Assembly (NCBI RefSeq): GCF_016925635.1
Contig: NZ_CP070490.1
Coordinates: 2,920,001-2,984,000, forward strand
Direction: 5' to 3'
Length of the DNA stretch: 64,000 nucleotides
From: Lysinibacillus fusiformis
GTDB taxonomy: Bacteria; Bacillota; Bacilli; Bacillales_A; Planococcaceae
The position numbers and the translations under genes were made by a program. Below the pieces are notes generated by a model, which was not told the origin of the DNA, made no database searches, and saw only the letters and a program-made list of their open reading frames with translations. Shown piece after piece: positions 18,760 to 27,762 of this stretch; positions within the stretch are counted from its first letter, which is position 1; every line of letters starts with the position of its first letter.

Positions 18760-20118
18760 ATGGCTTTTGAAGGATTAGCGGAACGACTCCAAGGAACGAT
18801 CCAAAAGATTAAAGGCAAAGGGAAAGTATCAGAGCAAGACGTTAAAGAAATGATGCGAGAAGTCCGATTTGCTTTAATCGAGGCGGATGTTAACTTAAAA
18901 GTAGTCAAAGAATTCGTAAAAAAGGTAAGTGAACGTGCTGTCGGTGTTGATGTTATGCAAAGTTTAACACCAGGTCAGCAAGTTATTAAAATTGTACAGG
19001 ACGAATTAACAGAATTAATGGGGGGCGAACAAAGTCCCATTAAGTTTAATACAAAGCCACCCACTGTCATTATGATGGTTGGTTTACAAGGTGCGGGTAA
19101 AACGACAACTACAGGTAAATTGGCAAATGTTCTACGAAAAAAATATAATCGTAAACCATTACTAGTTGCTGCAGACGTTTATCGTCCAGCAGCTGTCCAA
19201 CAATTACAGACATTAGGAAAACAGTTATCACTACCTGTTTTTGCGTTAGGAACCGAAGTATCTCCAGTAGAAATTGCACGCCAGGCAATTGAATTAGCAA
19301 AGGAAGAGCATCATGATGTAGTAATCATCGATACAGCTGGTCGTCTTCATATCGATGAAGACCTAATGCAAGAGTTAAAGGATATTCGTGCATTAAAAGA
19401 GCCAGATGAAGTCTTCCTCGTTGTCGATGCCATGACGGGTCAAGATGCAGTCAATGTAGCAGAAAGCTTTAATGAAGCAATCGGTATAACTGGAGTTGTT
19501 TTAACAAAACTTGACGGTGATACACGTGGTGGTGCTGCATTATCTATCCGTTCTGTGACGCAAAAACCAATTAAATTTGTCGGGATGGGCGAAAAAATGG
19601 ATGCGCTCGAGCCATTCCATCCAGAGCGTATGGCATCTCGTATTTTAGGTATGGGCGATGTTCTGTCACTTATCGAGAAAGCACAGGCAAATGTAGATGA
19701 AGCTAAAGCGAAAGAATTAGAAGAAAAGTTCAAATCTCAAACATTCACTTTTGATGATTTTGTCGAGCAATTACAGCAAGTCAAGAAAATGGGCCCTCTT
19801 GATGAAATTTTAAAAATGCTCCCAGGTGCTAACAAAATCAAAGGCTTAGATAATGTAAAAGTTGATGATAAGCAAATGGGGCGTGTAGAGGCCATTATTT
19901 ACTCGATGACGCCTGCTGAAAAGACCAACCCAGAAATCATGAATGGTAGCCGTAAAAAGCGTATTGCGAAAGGCTCTGGGACATCTATTCAAGAGGTGAA
20001 TCGTCTCATTAAGCAATTCGATGAAATGAAAAAAATGATGAAGCAAATGACTGGAATGGCAAGTGGTAAAGGAAAGAAAAAAATGAAATTACCAGGCTTT
20101 GATTCGTTGTTTAAATAA
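18760..20118 (+). CDS. ffh: Signal recognition particle protein Ffh
   Basis: The 452-residue protein has an N-terminal helical bundle and a G domain with GLQGAGKT (108-115), DVYRPAAVQQL, DTAGRLHID and TKLDGDTRGG. A methionine-rich M domain (about 300-440) ends in basic GKGKKKMKLPG. It binds scRNA and signal sequences of nascent chains and pairs with FtsY. The ATG at 18760 follows TTAGGAGG. It is co-transcribed with ylxM. Confidence 0.97.
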   Translation: MAFEGLAERLQGTIQKIKGKGKVSEQDVKEMMREVRFALIEADVNLKVVKEFVKKVSERAVGVDVMQSLTPGQQVIKIVQDELTELMGGEQSPIKFNTKPPTVIMMVGLQGAGKTTTTGKLANVLRKKYNRKPLLVAADVYRPAAVQQLQTLGKQLSLPVFALGTEVSPVEIARQAIELAKEEHHDVVIIDTAGRLHIDEDLMQELKDIRALKEPDEVFLVVDAMTGQDAVNVAESFNEAIGITGVVLTKLDGDTRGGAALSIRSVTQKPIKFVGMGEKMDALEPFHPERMASRILGMGDVLSLIEKAQANVDEAKAKELEEKFKSQTFTFDDFVEQLQQVKKMGPLDEILKMLPGANKIKGLDNVKVDDKQMGRVEAIIYSMTPAEKTNPEIMNGSRKKRIAKGSGTSIQEVNRLIKQFDEMKKMMKQMTGMASGKGKKKMKLPGFDSLFK

Positions 20119-20212
20119 TAATTTTTAGGTGTTAAGAAAAAACACTTTACAAACAACCTAAACATTGATAATATACTATCTTGTGTGAAACTTATTCGGA
20201 GGTGCTATTAAA

Positions 20213-20485
20213 ATGGCAGTTAAAATTCGCTTAAAACGTATGGGAGCTAAAAAATCTCCTTTCTATCGTATCGTAGTTGCAGACGCTCGTTCACCACGTG
20301 ACGGTCGTCAAATCGAAACAGTTGGTACTTACAACCCACTAACTCAACCAGCTACTGTAAACATTGATGAAGAGAAAGCTCTTAAATGGTTAGCTGACGG
20401 TGCAAAACCATCAGATACAGTACGTAACCTGTTCTCAGAACAAGGTATCATGGAAAAATTCCATAACCAAAAATTCAGTAAATAA
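20213..20485 (+). CDS. rpsP: 30S ribosomal protein S16
   Basis: The 90-residue basic protein has the S16 N terminus ([20 protein letters not shown]) and the [14 protein letters not shown] motif. It is a 30S subunit assembly protein. It is 94 nt downstream of ffh, preceded by CGGAGGTG, and followed 15 nt later by khpA, the order in B. subtilis. Confidence 0.97.
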   Translation: MAVKIRLKRMGAKKSPFYRIVVADARSPRDGRQIETVGTYNPLTQPATVNIDEEKALKWLADGAKPSDTVRNLFSEQGIMEKFHNQKFSK

Positions 20486-20500
20486 TCGGGGGCGACGTCT

Positions 20501-20734
20501 TTGAAGCAGCTGATTGAAGCAATCGTTTTACCGTTAGTCGATTATCCAGAAGAAGTTCGTATTGAGACGGATGAAAATGCAAATCGAATTGTTTATAAAC
20601 TTTTTGTTCATCCAGAGGATAGAGGGAAAGTCATAGGCAAGCAAGGGCGAGTAGCAAAAGCGATTCGTACAATTGTTTATTCAGCGGCAGGTAGTCACCA
20701 TCAAAAGAAGACCTACGTCGATATATTGGATTAA
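20501..20734 (+). CDS. khpA: KH-domain RNA-binding protein KhpA (YlqC)
   Basis: The 77-residue protein contains a single KH domain with the GxxG loop in VIGKQGRVAKAIRTIV. KhpA partners with KhpB (Jag/EloR) in binding RNA and in cell-envelope control in Firmicutes. The start is TTG at 20501 after CGGGGG; no ATG is available near the N terminus. The short spacing after rpsP implies co-transcription. Confidence 0.92.
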   Translation: MKQLIEAIVLPLVDYPEEVRIETDENANRIVYKLFVHPEDRGKVIGKQGRVAKAIRTIVYSAAGSHHQKKTYVDILD

Positions 20735-20740
20735 TAGAAA

Positions 20741-20842
20741 AGATTTTCACGCTCTTGCAACAAGTACTAGTGAGTCCTGATAGGTGTGTTTACATGTCGC
20801 TTAGGAGTTCGAAGTGGGCTTTTAGCATGAAGTGTAAAATCT
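20741..20842 (+). ncRNA. Structured intergenic segment, candidate RNA element in place of ylqD
   Basis: AGATTTT (20741-20747) can pair with AAAATCT (20836-20842), and the stem continues imperfectly to GC (20757-20758) with GC (20825-20826). Nested pairing TCCT/AGGA is visible inside. A terminator follows at once. In B. subtilis ylqD lies here; no ylqD-like frame exists. It may be a 3'-UTR structure, a leader or a small RNA. No known RNA family was recognised. Confidence 0.3.
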
Positions 20843-20847
20843 GGTCG

Positions 20848-20885
20848 AAGAAGGAGGGAGCTTGTAGGTTCCTTCCTTTTTTTAT
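20848..20885 (+). terminator. Terminator after khpA
   Basis: GAAGGAGGGAGC pairs with GGTTCCTTCCTT (with wobbles) around TTGTA, followed by seven T. It separates the ylxM-ffh-rpsP-khpA transcript from rimM. The 20886-21107 stretch holds a TTGACA at 20982 without a clear -10 and nothing else I recognise. Confidence 0.75.
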
Positions 20886-21107
20886 CTTTTTTTAACATCA
20901 GCATATCGCTATGATTTCTGTTGAAGTGGGAAATAAACCTTTAATAAGGAGTATAGCTAAAGGATATTGCTTATATTATTATTGACAAGACAAATGAGTC
21001 TTAACTAAAACTACATTCTTCCAAAGCACATCTGCAAGAACGGGACCTTTGTTGGATGAGCAAGGTGCATTGTGGAGATAAGCATGTTTTTACGAGGTGA
21101 AAGTAAA

Positions 21108-21623
21108 ATGGAATGGTTTAATGTAGGTCGAATTGTCAATACGCACGGTATCCGTGGTGAGGTACGTGTATTATCGACAACAGACTTTGAAGAAGAGCGT
21201 TTTGCAGTAGGAAATAAGCTTGCTGCCTTTAAAAAAGACGATAAGAAGCCAACATGGGTAACGATTGACTCTGTGCGTCGTCATAAAAACTTTATTTTAT
21301 TAACTTTTGAAGGCATGAACAATATCAACCTAGTTGAGCCGTTTAAAGAAGGCATGCTGAAAGTGACAAAAGATCAAATGACAGATGATCTACTTGAAGA
21401 AAATGAGTTCTTTTTCCATGAAATAATCGGCTGCACAGTTATTTCTGAAGAGGGCGAAACAATCGGAGTTGTAGCAGATATCCTGCAAACAGGGGCAAAC
21501 GACGTATGGGTAGTGAAAGGCTCGAAGAAAGAACACTATATCCCTTATATAGAAGATATCGTGAAAGATATTGATGTTACGGATAAAAAAATCGTCATCC
21601 ATGTTATGGGAGGCTTATTATGA
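21108..21623 (+). CDS. rimM: Ribosome maturation factor RimM
   Basis: The 171-residue protein has the RimM N-terminal barrel ([19 protein letters not shown]) and the C-terminal PRC barrel ending in [15 protein letters not shown] and MGGLL. It assists 30S head maturation by binding S19. The ATG at 21108 is preceded by GAGGTGA at eight bases. An upstream in-frame GTG at 21072 would add 12 poorly conserved residues. It overlaps trmD by 4 nt. Confidence 0.95.
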   Translation: MEWFNVGRIVNTHGIRGEVRVLSTTDFEEERFAVGNKLAAFKKDDKKPTWVTIDSVRRHKNFILLTFEGMNNINLVEPFKEGMLKVTKDQMTDDLLEENEFFFHEIIGCTVISEEGETIGVVADILQTGANDVWVVKGSKKEHYIPYIEDIVKDIDVTDKKIVIHVMGGLL

Positions 21624-22360
21624 TGAATATTCATGTATTAAGCCTGTTCCCCGATATGTTTTCAGGCGTTTTCGGTGCATCTATTTTAAAGAAAGCACAA
21701 GAAAAGGGTGCTGTAAATTTAGAGGTAACAGATATTCGTACATTTTCAGGGAACAAGCATAATCAAGTTGACGACTATCCATATGGTGGTGGTGCAGGTA
21801 TGGTATTAAAGCCTGAACCGATGTTTAGTGCGGTAGAGGCCATCACTGCAGGCAAACAGCCACGGATCATATTAATGTGTCCTCAAGGGGAACGCTTTAC
21901 CCAAAAAAAAGCAGAAGAGCTAGCCCAGGAAACAGAGTTAGTGTTCTTATGTGGTCATTATGAAGGCTATGATGAGCGTATACGTCAGCACCTTGTAACA
22001 GATGAAATTTCCATTGGCGATTTCGTGTTAACAGGTGGGGAATTAGGCGCTATGACTGTTATTGATAGTGTAGTTAGATTGTTACCTGGTGTCTTAGGGC
22101 AAGAGGATTCGCATATACAGGATTCTTTTTCAACGGGTCTACTGGAGCATCCACACTATACACGACCTGCGGAGTTCCGTGGCATGAAGGTACCTGATGT
22201 ATTATTATCGGGGAATCATGCTAAAATCGACCAATGGAGAGAGGAACAATCGCTGAAAAGAACTTTTGAGCGCCGTCCCGACTTATTGGAGCAATATCCA
22301 TTAACAGACAAGCAAAAATTGTATTTAGAAAAACTAAAAAACAATCATCTAGATGCTTGA
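21620..22360 (+). CDS. trmD: tRNA (guanine37-N1)-methyltransferase TrmD
   Basis: The 246-residue protein has the TrmD knot-fold motifs [34 protein letters not shown] and [16 protein letters not shown], with the RPAEFRG segment near the C-terminal domain. It methylates G37 of tRNAs and prevents frameshifting. The start overlaps the rimM stop (ATGATG, so 21620 or 21623). The order rimM-trmD-rplS is conserved. Confidence 0.97.
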   Translation: MMNIHVLSLFPDMFSGVFGASILKKAQEKGAVNLEVTDIRTFSGNKHNQVDDYPYGGGAGMVLKPEPMFSAVEAITAGKQPRIILMCPQGERFTQKKAEELAQETELVFLCGHYEGYDERIRQHLVTDEISIGDFVLTGGELGAMTVIDSVVRLLPGVLGQEDSHIQDSFSTGLLEHPHYTRPAEFRGMKVPDVLLSGNHAKIDQWREEQSLKRTFERRPDLLEQYPLTDKQKLYLEKLKNNHLDA

Positions 22361-22387
22361 TTGCCGACTCTATTTATGATAACATCT

Positions 22388-22442
22388 AATCTGTACTTCT
22401 ATGTGAAGTACTGAATTACGGTGTTCCGCTGTGGCATAGATT
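22388..22442 (+). promoter_or_regulatory. Probable L19 leader RNA upstream of rplS
   Basis: The 116-nt trmD-rplS gap contains a perfect hairpin, GTACTTC-TATGT-GAAGTAC (22393-22411). It lies inside a longer-range pair, AATCT (22388-22392) with AGATT (22438-22442). An L19 leader RNA is known in this position in Bacillales. Assignment is from position and dyads, not from a consensus match. Confidence 0.4.
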
Positions 22443-22476
22443 GCGTGCAAGAGCATCTGTCTAAGGAGAGAAAACA

Positions 22477-22821
22477 ATGTCAAACATTATTACAGAAATT
22501 ACAAAATCTCAGCTTCGCTCTGATCTACCAACTTTCCGTCCTGGTGATACTGTTAAGGTACACGTGAAAGTAGTAGAGGGTACTCGTGAACGTATCCAAC
22601 TTTTCGAAGGTGTAGTAATTAAACGTCGTGGTGGCGGAATTAGCGAAACTTTCACAGTTCGTAAAATTTCTTACGGTGTAGGTGTTGAACGTACATTCCC
22701 TGTACACACACCAAAAATCGCTAACTTAGAAGTTGTACGTCGTGGTAAAGTACGTCGTGCTAAACTTTACTACCTACGTAACCTACGTGGTAAAGCTGCT
22801 CGTATTAAAGAAATTCGATAA
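22477..22821 (+). CDS. rplS: 50S ribosomal protein L19
   Basis: The 114-residue basic protein has the L19 motifs [39 protein letters not shown] and [20 protein letters not shown]. It lies at the 30S-50S interface. The ATG at 22477 follows AAGGAGAG. It is the last gene before a terminator, and a probable autoregulatory leader precedes it. Confidence 0.97.
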   Translation: MSNIITEITKSQLRSDLPTFRPGDTVKVHVKVVEGTRERIQLFEGVVIKRRGGGISETFTVRKISYGVGVERTFPVHTPKIANLEVVRRGKVRRAKLYYLRNLRGKAARIKEIR

Positions 22822-22830
22822 TTATGACTT

Positions 22831-22869
22831 AAAAGTGAGGGGCTTGTGTTCAAGCCTCTTTTCTTTTTG
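22831..22869 (+). terminator. Terminator of rimM-trmD-rplS
   Basis: GAGGGGCTTG pairs with CAAGCCTCTT (with G-T wobbles) around a four-base loop, followed by TTTCTTTTT. Confidence 0.8.
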
Positions 22870-22926
22870 CTTGTCATCTTTATTCACTATCATCTAAAAT
22901 GGTGTTAGACAAGGGGGCAATTCTCA

Positions 22927-23496
22927 ATGGAAAAACAAGTGAAAGAAAAAAATGAATTATGGGAATGGACAAAAGCACTATTAATTGCATTTGCGATTGC
23001 TGCAGTTATTCGATATTTTTTATTTACACCCATTGCAGTTGATGGAGAGTCCATGATGCCAACCCTTGAAGATGGCGACCGAATGATTGTGAATAAAATT
23101 GGTTATAAAATAGGTGAACCAAAACGTTTTGACATCGTTGTATTCCATGCACCTGAACAAAAAAATTACATAAAGCGTGTAATTGGCTTGCCAGGAGATA
23201 CATTGGAGTATAAGGATGATCAATTGTATATAAATGGAGAGCCAATTGATGAACCCTATTTAGATGCCTATAAAGCGCAAATTACTGAGGGGACCTTAAC
23301 AGAAGATTTCACCTTAAATGACATCGATGTTTCCTTGGATAGCAATACCATTCCTGAGGGATATATCTTTGTTATGGGGGATAATCGTCGATATAGTAAA
23401 GACAGTCGACATATTGGCCTTGTTGACCAAAAAGAAATTATTGGTAACACCAGTCTGATTTTCTGGCCATTTAGTGACATAAAAATTGTAAAGTAA
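22927..23496 (+). CDS. lepB: Type I signal peptidase
   Basis: This 189-residue protein has a single N-terminal membrane segment (about 14-36) and the catalytic Ser-Lys dyad: S42 in GESMMPTL and K83 in YIKRVIGLPGD. Box E reads MGDNRRYSKDSRHIG. It cleaves signal peptides of exported proteins on the outer face of the membrane and matches the small SipS/SipT class. The ATG at 22927 follows AAGGGGG. It stands alone between two terminators. The sip paralogue cannot be assigned. Confidence 0.95.
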   Translation: MEKQVKEKNELWEWTKALLIAFAIAAVIRYFLFTPIAVDGESMMPTLEDGDRMIVNKIGYKIGEPKRFDIVVFHAPEQKNYIKRVIGLPGDTLEYKDDQLYINGEPIDEPYLDAYKAQITEGTLTEDFTLNDIDVSLDSNTIPEGYIFVMGDNRRYSKDSRHIGLVDQKEIIGNTSLIFWPFSDIKIVK

Positions 23497-23501
23497 TGCA
23501 T

Positions 23502-23534
23502 AAAAGGGAGAGCATAATCACTCCCTTTTTCTTT
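23502..23534 (+). terminator. Terminator of the signal peptidase gene
   Basis: AAAAGGGAG (23502-23510) pairs with CTCCCTTTTT (23521-23530) and merges into a T-rich tail. Confidence 0.8.
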
Positions 23535-23553
23535 TAGTTTAGGAGGTATAGCT

Positions 23554-24429
23554 GTGACGATACAATGGTTTCCCGGGCATATGGCTAAAGCCCGACGTGA
23601 AGTAACTGAAAAATTAAAGCTTGTTGACATTATATTTGAATTAATAGATGCACGTTTACCGCTATCCTCACGTAATCCGATGATCGACGAAGTCATTAAC
23701 CAAAAGCCTCGTCTTTTGATTTTAAATAAAGCGGATATGGCAGATGAGCAAGAAACACGGAAATGGGTAGAGTATTTTGCAAAGCGTGGTCATAAAGCAG
23801 TAGCCATTAACTCACTTGAGGGCAAGGGCTTACAGCAAGTAACGAAAGCGGCGCAAGAAATTTTAAAAGAAAAATTTGATCGCATGAAAGCAAGAGGAAT
23901 GAAACCTAGAGCTATTCGTGCCATGATTGTGGGAATTCCAAACGTAGGGAAATCTACATTGATTAATCGATTAGCGAAAAAAAATATCGCTAAAACGGGG
24001 AATACCCCAGGTGTGACAAAAGCACAGCAATGGATCAAAGTTGGTAAAGAGCTTGAACTATTGGATACACCCGGTATTTTATGGCCAAAGTTTGAGGATC
24101 AAGAAGTAGGCTTTAAATTAGCTTTAACTGGTGCTATTAAGGACACGATTACAAATATGGAAGACCTAGCTGTCTATGGCTTACGCTTCTTATCTGTCCA
24201 TTACCCAAAGCGAATGGAGGAGCGTTATGGTTTGGAATTTATCCATGAGGAGCTAGTGGACACTTTTGACCATATAGGCAAGCTGCGCCGTGTATTCGGT
24301 CCTGGTGGAGAGATTGATTATGATCAAGTAGCTCAACTAATTGTTCGAGATATCCGCGGATTACAATTAGGTAAACTAACCTTTGATTTTGTGGATGAGC
24401 AATTAGAAAAAGAAACTGAACAAGTATAA
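23554..24429 (+). CDS. rbgA: Ribosome biogenesis GTPase RbgA (YlqF)
   Basis: The 291-residue protein is a circularly permuted GTPase: the G4 motif NKAD (58-61) precedes G1 GIPNVGKS (127-134) and G3 DTPG (171-174). The N terminus ([16 protein letters not shown]) is diagnostic. RbgA acts in late 50S assembly, promoting incorporation of proteins such as L16. The start is GTG at 23554 after AGGAGG. It has its own terminator at 24437. Confidence 0.96.
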   Translation: MTIQWFPGHMAKARREVTEKLKLVDIIFELIDARLPLSSRNPMIDEVINQKPRLLILNKADMADEQETRKWVEYFAKRGHKAVAINSLEGKGLQQVTKAAQEILKEKFDRMKARGMKPRAIRAMIVGIPNVGKSTLINRLAKKNIAKTGNTPGVTKAQQWIKVGKELELLDTPGILWPKFEDQEVGFKLALTGAIKDTITNMEDLAVYGLRFLSVHYPKRMEERYGLEFIHEELVDTFDHIGKLRRVFGPGGEIDYDQVAQLIVRDIRGLQLGKLTFDFVDEQLEKETEQV

Positions 24430-24436
24430 ATATTTG

Positions 24437-24470
24437 AAACTGTCACACGTTCTTTTGTGACAGTTTTTCT
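24437..24470 (+). terminator. Terminator of rbgA
   Basis: AAACTGTCAC pairs perfectly with GTGACAGTTT, followed by a T run. Confidence 0.85.
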
Positions 24471-24593
24471 TTTAGGAATGCATTTTTTTACCGATAATGA
24501 CTATAGAGAGGAAATAGTTTTCTAGTTAAAGAGACTACATAAAGAACTGAACATGATATAGTTTGAATGAATAGAAGTAAGAAGGAGTACACA

Positions 24594-25355
24594 ATGAAAA
24601 CCATTAAGGAAATTACAACTGCATTGAAAGATGCCGAGGAATGGCAAGATTGGATGAAAGACATTGCAGCGGATGAAAGAGCTGGCGTACAAAAGGCATG
24701 GCTTACTTGGCAAAAGAGACAAGATAAAAAACGTCAATTGCTGCAAGAGCATCAAAAAAAAGTCGCATTCGATTTAAGCTATGGGGGAACAGATGCATTT
24801 ATTGCAGGTGTAGATGAAGCAGGAAGGGGACCACTAGCGGGACCAGTCGTGACGGCAGCTGTAATTTTACCGACAAATTGTGAGGCACTTGTTGGTTTGA
24901 ATGACTCAAAGCAATTATCGAAGGATAAACGAAACGATTTTGCCACATTAATTAAAGAGCATGCCATAAGCTATTTCATTCATTTTCAGCCTGCCCAGCA
25001 AATTGATGAACTGAATATATATGAGGCAACGAAACAATCTATGAAAGCAAGTGTGGAATCATTATCGAAGAAGCCTGATGTTGTTTTAGTGGATGCCATG
25101 ACATTACCTATTTCGATCCCTCAGGATTCCATTATAAAAGGGGACGCCAAGAGCCTAGCGATAGCAGCTGCATCCATTTTGGCTAAAACGGCACGAGATG
25201 AGTATATGGAGCAATTAGATGAAGAATTTCCGATGTATGGCTTTAGGCAACATGCGGGGTATGGGACAAAGCAACATTTAAAAGCGTTAGAAGAATTTGG
25301 ACCGTCTATTCACCATCGTAAATCGTTTGAACCAATAAAATCTATGTTTCAATAA
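24594..25355 (+). CDS. rnhB: Ribonuclease HII
   Basis: The 253-residue protein has the RNase HII active site GVDEAGRGPLAGPVVTAAV (D74, E75) with VLVDAM downstream and the C-terminal RQHAGYGTKQHL motif. An N-terminal 60-residue helical extension is typical of the Bacillales type. It removes ribonucleotides from DNA duplexes. I chose ATG 24594 after AAGAAGGAG. An in-frame ATG at 24567 lacks a ribosome site. Confidence 0.95.
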   Translation: MKTIKEITTALKDAEEWQDWMKDIAADERAGVQKAWLTWQKRQDKKRQLLQEHQKKVAFDLSYGGTDAFIAGVDEAGRGPLAGPVVTAAVILPTNCEALVGLNDSKQLSKDKRNDFATLIKEHAISYFIHFQPAQQIDELNIYEATKQSMKASVESLSKKPDVVLVDAMTLPISIPQDSIIKGDAKSLAIAAASILAKTARDEYMEQLDEEFPMYGFRQHAGYGTKQHLKALEEFGPSIHHRKSFEPIKSMFQ

Positions 25356-25411
25356 AGCTAAAAAACGGTAGACAATTACACGTAGGAGTAATTGATGAAA
25401 GGAGTATGTAG

Positions 25412-27301
25412 ATGACAGCCACATCATTTAATCCGATTCAACTGCAACAAAATGCAATCACTTCGATAAATCAACCACTTGCTTTAAAACAAGGACAAGT
25501 ATTTCACGGAACAATCAAGCAATTATATCCAGATCAAATGGCAGAAATACAAGTAGGTAATCAAAAATTTATAGCTAAACTTGAAGTGCCGTTAAAAGCT
25601 GGAGATGCCCATTTCTTTCAGGTAACAGGAACAAATCCACAAACGGAATTGAAAATAGTGACTGGACCGATGGCGCAGGCAGCTACCCCAAGTCAGCAAA
25701 TTAATCAGTTATTAGAATCCATGAATTTGCCTAAATCAGCAGAGATGCAGCAATTATTAGGACATTTTATGAAGGCACAGTTACCTATTTCAAAAGACCA
25801 AATGCTACAAGCTGAAATGTGGTTAAAGGCATTACCAGAGGGTATATCCAAAGTGGATGCTCTACAAACTATACAAAAAATGATCGAGCTTAAAATGCCT
25901 ATGACAAACGATGTGTTTCAAGCATTGATTAGTGGTCAAAAGACTTCTGGTATGACCGCTATCATGGACAACTTTGCCCAGCTTTTAGCAAAGGATACAA
26001 CCCTATCTGAGTCATTTAGGCAAAATTTAATGCAACAAATACAAGCGATTGCCAAGCCCTTTGAAGTAGAAACAGGTAGTGCGGTGCTTGCTAGGGTTCT
26101 ACAAAGTTTAACGAATAGTGCTGCGACAACGAGCGAAAAAATGCAAGCTTTATCGATTCTAAAAGAGTCGGGGATCCTTCCCCAGCAGGCTACATTGCAA
26201 AACTGGTCAAATATGAATGAAGCTAAAGCCTTTCAACCAATGCAGCAAGCTGGTCAAGTTATTCAAACTATACTTGCTACAAAGCCTGAAGATGCTAGGC
26301 AACTGGTGGAACAGCTTAAATCATGGACAAACAGTCAAAATTTATTAACCAATGAGCAAAAACAGCAAATCAATCAACTGGTGGATCGTTTTAATCAGTT
26401 ACCAGTAACGAAACAAACGCTAGAGGTTTTTGCTAAACAAATGCAGGATCAGTTATTAAAAGCATTTGCCCAAAATACAACTGATCGTTTATTTACACAG
26501 GATGCCCATGCACTTTCGGTGAAAGATCATTTGTTATCCCTATTTAGGCAAGAGGCAAATTCTCCTTCACAGAATGAAGCGCTCATGCGCAATCTTGTAA
26601 AAAATAGTATTGATTCTTCGCAGCCATTTATACAGCAAGTTGTGACACAAGCAGATGCACTAGTGCAAAATTCAATGGATAGTAAAGCGATGGAACATGC
26701 TCTTAAAACGGTGTTGAAAAATTTAGGAATTAGCTATGAGGCAACATTGGGAAACAAATCGGCTGATTTACACATGATTGCACATCAGCTAAAGCCACAG
26801 CTCCATACATTATTGCAGGAAACTAATACAACACCTCAATTGAAGGAAGCGGCAGAGATGCTCATGACGCGTATGAATGGTATGCAGCTATCTTCAGGGG
26901 AAAATGGTCATCAACATCAGCTTATCATGCAAGTCCCACTTGAATTTTTTGGCAAGAAAATGGATGCAACATTACAGTGGAATGGACGCATGAAAGATAA
27001 TGGCAAAATTGATGCCAATTATGCACGTGTATTATTTTATTTACAGATGGCATCCATGCAAGAAACAGTGATTGATATGCAGGTTCAAAATAGAGTCGTC
27101 ACAGTAACGGTCTTTAATGAAAATTCGGAAATTCAATCACTTGCCGAGCCGTTAAAGGCTGCCTTGAAAGTTGGGTTGGCAGAAAAAAATTATCAACTAT
27201 CAGGAGTGTTTATTAAACAATTTGACAAAGGGCAAACGGAAAAAGTAAGTCCTGTAGTAGAACAGCGAGAGGAGCAGAGTGGGGTGGATATCCGCGTATG
27301 A
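25412..27301 (+). CDS. ylqG: YlqG: FliK-like C-terminal domain protein, orphan of the flagellar locus
   Basis: This 629-residue, glutamine-rich helical protein has no signal peptide. The last about 150 residues (HQLIMQVPLEFFGKKMDATL through YQLSGVFIKQF) resemble the FliK/hook-length-control C-terminal fold. The N-terminal stretch (LKQGQVFHGTIKQLYPDQMA) looks like a small beta domain. It matches YlqG of B. subtilis in position and layout. It overlaps ylqH by 4 nt; YlqH resembles the FlhB cytoplasmic domain, which FliK contacts in flagella. Function unknown; the genetic pairing suggests a secretion-switch-like interaction. The ATG at 25412 follows AAAGGAG. Confidence 0.75.
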   Translation: MTATSFNPIQLQQNAITSINQPLALKQGQVFHGTIKQLYPDQMAEIQVGNQKFIAKLEVPLKAGDAHFFQVTGTNPQTELKIVTGPMAQAATPSQQINQLLESMNLPKSAEMQQLLGHFMKAQLPISKDQMLQAEMWLKALPEGISKVDALQTIQKMIELKMPMTNDVFQALISGQKTSGMTAIMDNFAQLLAKDTTLSESFRQNLMQQIQAIAKPFEVETGSAVLARVLQSLTNSAATTSEKMQALSILKESGILPQQATLQNWSNMNEAKAFQPMQQAGQVIQTILATKPEDARQLVEQLKSWTNSQNLLTNEQKQQINQLVDRFNQLPVTKQTLEVFAKQMQDQLLKAFAQNTTDRLFTQDAHALSVKDHLLSLFRQEANSPSQNEALMRNLVKNSIDSSQPFIQQVVTQADALVQNSMDSKAMEHALKTVLKNLGISYEATLGNKSADLHMIAHQLKPQLHTLLQETNTTPQLKEAAEMLMTRMNGMQLSSGENGHQHQLIMQVPLEFFGKKMDATLQWNGRMKDNGKIDANYARVLFYLQMASMQETVIDMQVQNRVVTVTVFNENSEIQSLAEPLKAALKVGLAEKNYQLSGVFIKQFDKGQTEKVSPVVEQREEQSGVDIRV

Positions 27302-27600
27302 GCGAAGAAAAACTTACCCGGAAAGAGGCAATTGCACTTACGTATAAGCTTGGTCAATTTGATAGTCCCACTGTTGTAGCAAAGGGAAAAGGGAAGATTG
27401 CAGAAAATATTTTAGCTCGCGCAAATAAGCATAATGTGCCGATTTATGAGGATCCTAACCTTGTGCAGTTGCTTGGTCAATTAGATTTAAATGAGTCTAT
27501 TCCTGAAGAATTATATCAGGCAGTAGCAGAAGTTTTTGCATTTATTTATCGTTTGGATCAGCAACATGCGCAAAAATATAGAAAAAATGAATTATTCTGA
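27298..27600 (+). CDS. ylqH: YlqH: FlhB C-terminal-domain-like protein
   Basis: The 100-residue soluble protein aligns along its whole length with the C-terminal cytoplasmic domain of the FlhB encoded at 55946-57034. Compare AIALTYKLGQFDSPTVVAKG here with AIALKY...DAPRVIAKG there, and the ends IPEELYQAVAEVFAFIYRL and VPEEFFKAVAEILAYVYRI. The FlhB self-cleavage motif NPTH is replaced by LTRK, so autocleavage is not expected. There are no membrane segments. It is translationally coupled to ylqG. This is a conserved family in Firmicutes rather than a broken flhB. Role unknown. Confidence 0.85.
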   Translation: MSEEKLTRKEAIALTYKLGQFDSPTVVAKGKGKIAENILARANKHNVPIYEDPNLVQLLGQLDLNESIPEELYQAVAEVFAFIYRLDQQHAQKYRKNELF

Positions 27601-27681
27601 TTATTTTTACAAGCTGTTTTAGTACACAAAATAGAAAAAAGCGTCATAATAAGAGAGAAAATTCGAACTAAAGACAAAGTG

Positions 27682-27710
27682 TAGACTTTATCAGAATCTT
27701 TCGTTAGAAT
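27682..27710 (+). promoter_or_regulatory. Possible sigma-A promoter of sucCD
   Basis: TAGACT (27682-27687) and TAGAAT (27705-27710) are separated by 17 bases and end 52 nt upstream of the sucC ATG. Confidence 0.45.
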
Positions 27711-27762
27711 AGTCTATGTTAGTAAAACAATTCTATGCAAATGTTTGATGGGAGGATGTATT

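Noticed and set aside
20982-21010. TTGACA upstream of rimM as a promoter
   Set aside because: The hexamer 17 bases downstream is CTAAAA, a poor -10; kept only as a remark.
27298-27600. YlqH as a broken flhB copy
   Set aside because: Intact start, ribosome site and 4-nt coupling with ylqG; the conserved family occurs at this locus in other Firmicutes, and a full flhB is present.
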